From Clostridiaceae bacterium (GTDB taxonomy: Bacteria; Bacillota; Clostridia; Saccharofermentanales; UBA5734): a stretch of 5,104 nucleotides of DNA. The DNA is taken from contig JAAZFW010000356.1 of assembly GCA_012511525.1 (NCBI GenBank), positions 1 through 5,104 on the forward strand, written 5' to 3'. The notes beneath the pieces are model-generated. The model saw only the letters and a list, made by a program, of their open reading frames with translations, was not told the origin of the DNA and searched no databases. A program made the translations under genes and the position numbers. The first letter of the stretch is position 1, and each line of letters opens with the position of its first letter. Positions 1 through 3,488 of the stretch are shown here, in pieces.

Positions 1-402
1 GTTCTGGTCACAAACGGTTCGATCAATCCGGAGCCGCTGGCTGAGCTGCTGCCCTGGATCGACGCGCTCAACATCGACCTGAAAGCATGGGATCCGCGCT
101 TTTACCGCGAGATCTGCCGCGGGGAGCTGAATCCGGTCCTGGAGACCATCCGGACCGCCGCCGCCGCGTGCCATGTCGAGTTGACAACGCTGCTGATCCC
201 GGGCAAAAATGACTCGGAAGAGGATATCCTGGCCATGGCGGCCTGGATCGCCGAAAGCGATCCGGAAATCGTCTGGCACTTGAGCCGGCACCATCCGGAC
301 TATCAGATGACAGAACCCCCGCCGATCCGCCCCGAGCGGATGCAGGCGCTTGCGAAACTGGCTCGCCGGCATCTCAAGTATGTTGTTCTAGGCAACGTCT
401 GA
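1..402 (+). CDS. amrS: AmmeMemoRadiSam-type radical SAM enzyme, C-terminal part (5' end outside window)
   Basis: The frame is open from base 1 and gives 133 residues ending in TGA at 400-402. Visible family signatures are TNGSINPEPL near the edge, NIDLKAW (residues 24-30), the ELTTLLIPGKNDS block (60-72), WHLSRHHPDYQMTEPPP and a final YVVLGNV. This order matches the C-terminal half of the PflA-like radical SAM enzymes of the AmmeMemoRadiSam (AMMECR1-Memo-radical SAM) group. Such enzymes cleave S-adenosylmethionine with a 4Fe-4S cluster to make a radical; the physiological substrate of this group was not known to me. The cluster-binding CxxxCxxC motif should lie upstream of the window and cannot be checked. 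The protein stops right after the GNV motif, so it lacks the Cys-rich tail I recall in longer members. A different PflA-like activase is the main alternative. No AMMECR1 or Memo gene lies downstream here. Confidence 0.85.
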   Translation, partial: VLVTNGSINPEPLAELLPWIDALNIDLKAWDPRFYREICRGELNPVLETIRTAAAACHVELTTLLIPGKNDSEEDILAMAAWIAESDPEIVWHLSRHHPDYQMTEPPPIRPERMQALAKLARRHLKYVVLGNV

Positions 403-427
403 GTTTGCTGTCCGGTTGCGGGCTGAT

Positions 428-456
428 TGGACAGACCCGCTTTGATTCGCTACAAT
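428..456 (+). promoter_or_regulatory. Sigma-A-like promoter for the acetyltransferase gene
   Basis: TGGACA (428-433) and TACAAT (451-456) are separated by 17 bp, one mismatch each from the TTGACA and TATAAT consensus. Transcription would start near 463, giving a leader of about 23 bases that already contains the ribosome binding site. This suggests the acetyltransferase can be transcribed independently of the radical SAM gene upstream. The inference rests on hexamer match and spacing only. Confidence 0.6.
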
Positions 457-470
457 CAGCATCATCCGCT

Positions 471-477
471 AAGGAGG
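471..477 (+). promoter_or_regulatory. Ribosome binding site fixing the acetyltransferase start
   Basis: AAGGAGG lies 8 bases before ATG 486. It selects this ATG over an in-frame TTG at 405, which would place the promoter hexamers inside the coding region. Confidence 0.85.
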
Positions 478-485
478 ATGCTGCG

Positions 486-998
486 ATGGTTGTTCCTGAA
501 CTTCACCTGGTCCAAAGCGAAACCGATGCCCGTCAGCTGTCCGGGCTGGCCCGGGAGATCTGGACCGAACACTATACCAGCCTGATCGGAGCCGAGCAGG
601 TAACCTACATGCTGGACCGCTACCAAAGCGCTGAGCAGATCTGGCAGGATATCCAAAGCTGCCATGTCACCTACGTCTGGCTTGATTGCGGAACGGACAT
701 GGCAGCCTATATGGCGTACAGCGACAAAACGGGCTATGGCGATTGCTTCCTCAGCAAGCTGTATGTGAAAAAAGCATATCGCGGCCAGGGGCTCGCCAAA
801 ACGCTTCTCGACCACCTGGTGGCGCGCTGCCGGCGGGACAAGAAGCAATCCATCTGGCTGACGGTCAACAAGCACAACACAGGATCGATCGAAGCATATA
901 AAAAATTGGGGTTTTCCTGCGTTGATGCAATCGTCACGGATATCGGCGGCGGATTCGTGATGGACGATTATGTCCTGCGCAGGGAAGTAGAGCAATAG
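486..998 (+). CDS. GNAT family N-acetyltransferase
   Basis: This gene encodes 170 residues, the usual size for a single-domain GNAT enzyme, which moves an acetyl group from acetyl-CoA to an amine in the cytoplasm. Motif A is clear: LSKLYVKKAYRGQGLAKTLL (residues 89-108), with R99-G-Q-G-L-A as the pyrophosphate-binding loop. Motif B is NTGSIEAYKKLGF (131-143), with Y138 at the position of the usual general-acid tyrosine. The N-terminal block IWTEHYTSLIGAEQVTYML (25-43) resembles PaiA-like and polyamine-acetylating relatives, but the substrate cannot be read from sequence. The start is set by AAGGAGG 8 bases upstream. The gene has its own predicted promoter 83 bases after the radical SAM stop, and no good terminator was seen after it. 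Family assignment is firm; substrate assignment is not. Confidence 0.92.
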   Translation: MVVPELHLVQSETDARQLSGLAREIWTEHYTSLIGAEQVTYMLDRYQSAEQIWQDIQSCHVTYVWLDCGTDMAAYMAYSDKTGYGDCFLSKLYVKKAYRGQGLAKTLLDHLVARCRRDKKQSIWLTVNKHNTGSIEAYKKLGFSCVDAIVTDIGGGFVMDDYVLRREVEQ

Positions 999-1099
999 AA
1001 TCGTTATATCCTGATAGTCAAGTCTGTATAGACGATATATAAAGAGAATGATAGTGGAACATGCAACATAAATGTCATGACTGTTAGGCTTGTTTACAG

Positions 1100-1112
1100 A
1101 ATTGTAACAATT
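1100..1112. promoter_or_regulatory. 13-bp palindrome upstream of the hsp20 promoter
   Basis: AATTGT-A-ACAATT is a perfect inverted repeat around one central base. It lies about 18 bases upstream of the hsp20 -35 box, a place where an activator or repressor could bind. It is AT-rich and short, so chance is possible. No regulator is assigned. Confidence 0.3.
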
Positions 1113-1129
1113 ATTTCACGTCAAGTTCG

Positions 1130-1157
1130 TTGAAGTTAGTCCTTCTTTGACTATAAT
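1130..1157 (+). promoter_or_regulatory. Sigma-A-like promoter of hsp20
   Basis: TTGAAG (1130-1135) and a perfect TATAAT (1152-1157) are 16 bp apart. The predicted start is near 1164, just before the CtsR operator. A vegetative promoter combined with a repressor site is the typical arrangement of CtsR-controlled genes in Bacillota. No CIRCE element (TTAGCACTC-N9-GAGTGCTAA) was seen. Confidence 0.75.
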
Positions 1158-1168
1158 GAAATTGTAAA

Positions 1169-1185
1169 AGTCAAACAAAGTCAAA
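1169..1185 (+). promoter_or_regulatory. CtsR operator (heptad direct repeat)
   Basis: AGTCAAA-CAA-AGTCAAA matches every fixed position of the known CtsR consensus (A/G)GTCAAA-NAN-(A/G)GTCAAA. It sits between the -10 box and the ribosome binding site, about +6 to +22, where a bound repressor would block transcription. The repeat can also be read as two exact tandem copies of AAAGTCAAAC (1167-1186). An inverted single heptad, TTTGACT (1146-1152), overlaps the first base of the -10 box. The match is seen directly; the regulator is inferred from knowledge of the CtsR family. Confidence 0.85.
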
Positions 1186-1186
1186 C

Positions 1187-1192
1187 AGGAGG
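1187..1192 (+). promoter_or_regulatory. Ribosome binding site of hsp20
   Basis: AGGAGG lies 8 bases before ATG 1201. It rules out the in-frame GTG at 1192, which overlaps the site itself. The CtsR operator ends one base upstream, so repressor bound to DNA would cover the leader almost up to this site. Confidence 0.88.
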
Positions 1193-1200
1193 TGCTCATT

Positions 1201-1659
1201 ATGTTTGGTTTGGTACCCTTTGATCGGAGAAGGAATCAGTTACAAAACGCAAGCGCAGAACGTGCCTGGGACATGGATAAGCTGTTTGAAAATTTCTTTA
1301 ACGATGCGATCTTTCCGACGTTTTACAACCGCAGCGGCTTTATGCGGGTCGACATCAGCGAGAATGACAAGGCTTACCTTCTGGAGGCCGAACTGCCCGG
1401 CATCGACCGAGAACAAGTCAACATTGAAGTTGACGACAACATCCTGACCATTTCGGTCAATGTGGACGAAAAGGAAGATGTCAAGGAGGACAAGTATCTG
1501 CGCCGCGAGCGGCGCTGCTGCTCGATGACCCGCAGCTTCAACATCGAGAACATCGACGCAGAAAACATCAAGGCCAAAATGGAGAAGGGCATCTTGCATC
1601 TGGAACTGCCCAAGCGCGAGCCGGATAAAAAGATTGTCCGCAAAGTGGACATCGGCTGA
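1201..1659 (+). CDS. hsp20: Hsp20/alpha-crystallin family small heat-shock protein
   Basis: The product is a 152-residue ATP-independent holdase that binds unfolding proteins in the cytoplasm, usually as a large oligomer. The N-terminus MFGLVPFDRRR followed by MDKLFENFFND resembles clostridial Hsp18 proteins. The alpha-crystallin domain runs from about residue 48 (MRVDISENDKAYLLEAELPG) to 140. It includes the dimerisation-loop region NVDEKEDVKEDKYLRRERR and the hallmark A125-KMEK-G130-I-L132. The C-terminal V149-D-I151 fits the I/V-x-I/V anchor that docks onto a neighbouring subunit. Two adjacent cysteines, C106-C107, follow the RRERR strand and are unusual for the family. The gene appears monocistronic: it has its own promoter and CtsR operator, and a strong terminator starts 21 bases after the stop codon. 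Heat-shock induction through loss of CtsR repression is inferred. Confidence 0.97.
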   Translation: MFGLVPFDRRRNQLQNASAERAWDMDKLFENFFNDAIFPTFYNRSGFMRVDISENDKAYLLEAELPGIDREQVNIEVDDNILTISVNVDEKEDVKEDKYLRRERRCCSMTRSFNIENIDAENIKAKMEKGILHLELPKREPDKKIVRKVDIG

Positions 1660-1679
1660 CGCCATCTTTCCGAAACCTG

Positions 1680-1714
1680 AACAAGCACCGGTCCAACGGC
1701 CGGTGCTTGTTTTT
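1680..1714 (+). terminator. Rho-independent terminator after hsp20
   Basis: ACAAGCACCGG (1681-1691) pairs perfectly with CCGGTGCTTGT (1700-1710) around an 8-base loop. An outer A-U pair (1680/1711) runs into the TTTT tract at 1711-1714. The 11-bp GC-containing stem with a U-run is a classic intrinsic terminator. It separates hsp20 from the wall genes downstream. Confidence 0.93.
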
Positions 1715-1730
1715 ATGCCGGATTATTGGC

Positions 1731-1742
1731 ATATGATCATAT
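1731..1742. promoter_or_regulatory. 12-bp perfect palindrome between terminator and P60 promoter
   Basis: ATATGATCATAT is its own reverse complement. It lies about 55 bases upstream of the TTGACA hexamer at 1798. A weak hairpin, ATGCC (1715-1719) with GGCAT (1728-1732), partly overlaps it. The palindrome could be an operator, but its length and AT content allow chance. Confidence 0.25.
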
Positions 1743-1797
1743 TAAGCTGCGAAACGGACGAAAATTTCTTTTGTTCTCCGTTATTCTGCTGATTTTC

Positions 1798-1837
1798 TTG
1801 ACATCTTGTTTTTTGTTGGGCATGATTCGTGTATAAT
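1798..1837 (+). promoter_or_regulatory. Promoter region of the P60/VanW operon
   Basis: A perfect TTGACA (1798-1803) and a perfect TATAAT (1832-1837) both occur, but 28 bp apart, too far for one normal sigma-A promoter. Two readings are possible: TTGACA with CATGAT (1821-1826) at 17 bp, or TATAAT with a poor T-rich -35 near 1809. The second would start transcription near 1844, at the base of the leader stem-loop. A promoter here is very likely given the terminator upstream and the gene downstream; its exact form is uncertain. Confidence 0.6.
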
Positions 1838-1839
1838 GT

Positions 1840-1885
1840 CAGCAGGCAACATCATCAAGGGCGACACCGGGATGATGTTTTGCTG
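1840..1885 (+). promoter_or_regulatory. Stem-loop in the 5' leader of the P60 gene
   Basis: AACATCATC (1848-1856) pairs exactly with GATGATGTT (1871-1879) across a 14-base loop. The outer arms CAGCA (1840-1844) and TGCTG (1881-1885) add five more pairs beyond a small asymmetric internal loop. It ends 12 bases before the ribosome binding site and has no U-tract, so it is not an intrinsic terminator. It could stabilise the mRNA 5' end, control translation, or be a DNA operator dyad. It matches no riboswitch class I recognise. Confidence 0.5.
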
Positions 1886-1896
1886 CGGCACGTTAC

Positions 1897-1901
1897 GGGA
1901 G
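1897..1901 (+). promoter_or_regulatory. Ribosome binding site of the P60 gene
   Basis: GGGAG lies 5 bases before ATG 1907. It supports this start over an upstream in-frame GTG at 1829, which overlaps the -10 region, and over the internal ATG at 2009, which has no visible Shine-Dalgarno match. Confidence 0.7.
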
Positions 1902-1906
1902 AATGT

Positions 1907-3454
1907 ATGAAAAAACTGTCCGACAAGATCAGGCCAGACGGCCATGAAGGCGACGCGCCCCGTCACGGTGCGTTCCGGCATCCTGAGGTTTCAAACCGGC
2001 TATCCGGCATGGTGACGCGCGCGCTGCGCCTGTTGCCATCCGTTACGGTCGTCCTGGTTCTCGTGACACTGGTTCTGTACGCCGCGATCGGCCCGGGCCG
2101 GGGCGTCCCGGTTCTCACGCCTGAACCCCACCCTGGTTCTGTGCAGCAGGCCCCGTCCGCAGGAAGCTATGAGCCGGATCTGGATCAATATGACGCGTTT
2201 CATCGCGGTGATTACTGGGACACCTGGTATCTCGGGGATCCGGCCGCCACCGCAGCCGCGACCCAGGCGCCTACCGCTGTGCCGACCTTGGAACCAACCC
2301 CGACGAGCATGCCGACTGCAACACCGACATCGATGCCGACCGCTGCGCCGACACAGGTTCCGCTTGAGGTTGACAGCAGCGGCATCGTGCAGGAACCGCT
2401 GTCTGCTGAGGATTTTGAACCGGATGACCATACCGTTTATGTCAAGGCCTTCCATGCCAATATTCGCAGCCAGCCGCGTACCGATGCCGAGATTATCGCA
2501 GCAGCCGTCATGGGCGATCGCCTGACCCGCACGGGCGTGGGCCAGTACTGGGCGCAGGTTAAGAACGCTGACGGCGAAACCGGTTATGTTTACAGCGACT
2601 TGATATCCGAAAGTTATATCAGCAAACCGGCACCGGCCGCGACCGCGACGCCGACCCCGAAACCGGAGCCGACTGCGAAGCCGGAGCCGACTGCGAAGCC
2701 GGAGCCGACTGCGAAGCCGGAGCCGACTGCGAAGCCGGAGCCGACCGGATCACCTCTGGAAACCGACCGCAACGGTGTCGTTCAGGAACCGCTGGATCCG
2801 GCCGATTTTAAACCGGACGACAGCACCGTCTACATCAAGTCGTCCAAAGCCAATATCCGGGCCCTGCCGCGCACCGATACGAGTATCCTGTACACGGCTG
2901 TCCTGGGGGACGCGCTCAACAGGACGGGGATCGGCCAGTACTGGTCCCAGGTCAAAAATGCGGACGGCAAGGTCGGCTATGTGTACAATGATTTGATTTC
3001 CACCACCGAGGTCAAGCCGCAGCCGACGGCAGCACCGACCGAAGCCCCCTCGAACGACACCTCTTCCGGGCTGACCGCCGCACAGAAGCAGGCGATCGTC
3101 GACCTGGCGAAATCGACGCTTGGAACCAAATATGTCTACGGCGCTGAATCACCGGGCGGCTTTGACTGTTCCGGCCTGACGACGTATATTTACAAGGAGC
3201 TGTTCAACATCACGCTGCCCCGGTCCGCCAAGGACCAGGCGCGTGCCGGCACGAAAGTGTCGAGCAGCAACATCCAAATCGGCGATATCCTGTGCTTTGA
3301 CTGGAGTTCGCCGTATGGTGTTTGCGACCATGTGGGCATTTACATCGGCAGCGGCGAGTATATTCACGCATCCTACACTGCCGGAAAAGTCAAGCAGTCG
3401 ACGGTCAATTTCAGCCGTAACCCGATTATCTCGATCCGCCGCATCATTCCATAG
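1907..3454 (+). CDS. Membrane-anchored NlpC/P60 endopeptidase with two SH3-like domains
   Basis: The 515-residue product is predicted to cut peptide cross-bridges or stem peptides of peptidoglycan outside the membrane. In order it has a charged cytoplasmic N-terminus (1-41), one membrane segment (about 43-62), a Pro/Thr/Ala linker (about 112-152), SH3-like module 1 (153-234), five KPEPT(A/G) hexapeptide repeats (252-281), SH3-like module 2 (284-365), another Pro/Thr linker, and a C-terminal NlpC/P60 domain (about 395-515). The catalytic triad is visible: C421 in GGFDCSGL, H475 in CDHVGIYIG and H487 in YIHASY. The segment lacks a clear signal-peptidase site, so anchoring is favoured over release. 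SH3 modules usually bind wall peptides or glycan. C463 and C473 near the active site are unusual extras. The gene leads a probable operon with the VanW gene 34 bases downstream. The peptidase fold is certain; the exact bond cut is not. Confidence 0.95.
   Translation: MKKLSDKIRPDGHEGDAPRHGAFRHPEVSNRLSGMVTRALRLLPSVTVVLVLVTLVLYAAIGPGRGVPVLTPEPHPGSVQQAPSAGSYEPDLDQYDAFHRGDYWDTWYLGDPAATAAATQAPTAVPTLEPTPTSMPTATPTSMPTAAPTQVPLEVDSSGIVQEPLSAEDFEPDDHTVYVKAFHANIRSQPRTDAEIIAAAVMGDRLTRTGVGQYWAQVKNADGETGYVYSDLISESYISKPAPAATATPTPKPEPTAKPEPTAKPEPTAKPEPTAKPEPTGSPLETDRNGVVQEPLDPADFKPDDSTVYIKSSKANIRALPRTDTSILYTAVLGDALNRTGIGQYWSQVKNADGKVGYVYNDLISTTEVKPQPTAAPTEAPSNDTSSGLTAAQKQAIVDLAKSTLGTKYVYGAESPGGFDCSGLTTYIYKELFNITLPRSAKDQARAGTKVSSSNIQIGDILCFDWSSPYGVCDHVGIYIGSGEYIHASYTAGKVKQSTVNFSRNPIISIRRIIP
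2363..2608 (+). repeat. Internal duplication, copy 1 (SH3-like module)
   Basis: Residues 153-234 of the P60 protein align without gaps to residues 284-365, with 54 of 82 positions identical by hand count. Shared blocks include VQEPL, PDD, ANIR, PRTD and QVKNADG, followed by GYVY and DLIS. The VQEPL segment precedes the SH3 core, so the duplicated unit was larger than the bare domain. Confidence 0.9.
2660..2746 (+). repeat. 18-bp in-frame tandem repeat (KPEPTA linker)
   Basis: There are five units of AAGCCGGAGCCGACTGCG. Units 2-4 are identical, unit 1 begins AAA, and the last ends ACCGGA, giving KPEPTG. Near-identity at the DNA level, including third codon positions, indicates recent expansion by slippage or unequal recombination. 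The repeat forms the charged, extended spacer between the two SH3-like modules, and unit gain or loss would stay in frame. Confidence 0.95.
2756..3001 (+). repeat. Internal duplication, copy 2 (SH3-like module)
   Basis: This is the second copy of the 82-residue unit in the P60 protein (residues 284-365). Its differences from copy 1 cluster in the strand after TVY(V/I)K and around the PRTD loop, which are candidate ligand-facing positions. Divergence at about a third of residues suggests an old duplication, unlike the recent hexapeptide repeats between the copies. Confidence 0.9.
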
Positions 3455-3473
3455 TATATGAATAAGCAAAGCG

Positions 3474-3478
3474 AAAGG
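3474..3478 (+). promoter_or_regulatory. Ribosome binding site of the VanW-family gene
   Basis: AAAGG lies 10 bases before ATG 3489, a moderate site at slightly long spacing. It lies in the 34-base gap after the P60 stop codon. That gap shows no terminator and no promoter, which supports co-transcription. Confidence 0.6.
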
Positions 3479-3488
3479 CGTTGTCACA

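Noticed and set aside
408..434. Inverted repeat CTGTCC/GGACAG after the radical SAM stop codon
   Set aside because: It has only six pairs around a 15-base loop and no U-tract, and the right arm is the -35 region of the next promoter, so it is not a credible terminator.
405..485. TTG start giving a 27-residue N-terminal extension of the GNAT protein
   Set aside because: The extension covers the promoter hexamers and the AAGGAGG site. The ATG at 486 has ideal spacing.
1003..1039. Possible terminator after the GNAT gene (TATATC/GATATA with inner GTCT/AGAC)
   Set aside because: The arms are short, asymmetric and AT-rich, and no U-tract follows.
1753..1782. Inverted repeat AACGGA/TCCGTT upstream of the P60 promoter
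   Set aside because: The arms are separated by 18 bases, with only a bulged extension inside. This is likely chance in an AT-rich spacer.
1829..1906. GTG start giving a 26-residue extension of the P60 protein
   Set aside because: It would start within the -10 region and be encoded by the leader stem-loop. ATG 1907 has its own ribosome binding site, and MKKLSDK is a normal N-terminus.
2660..2746. CRISPR-like reading of the regular repeats
   Set aside because: The units are contiguous 18-bp coding repeats without spacers and encode an in-frame Pro-rich linker.
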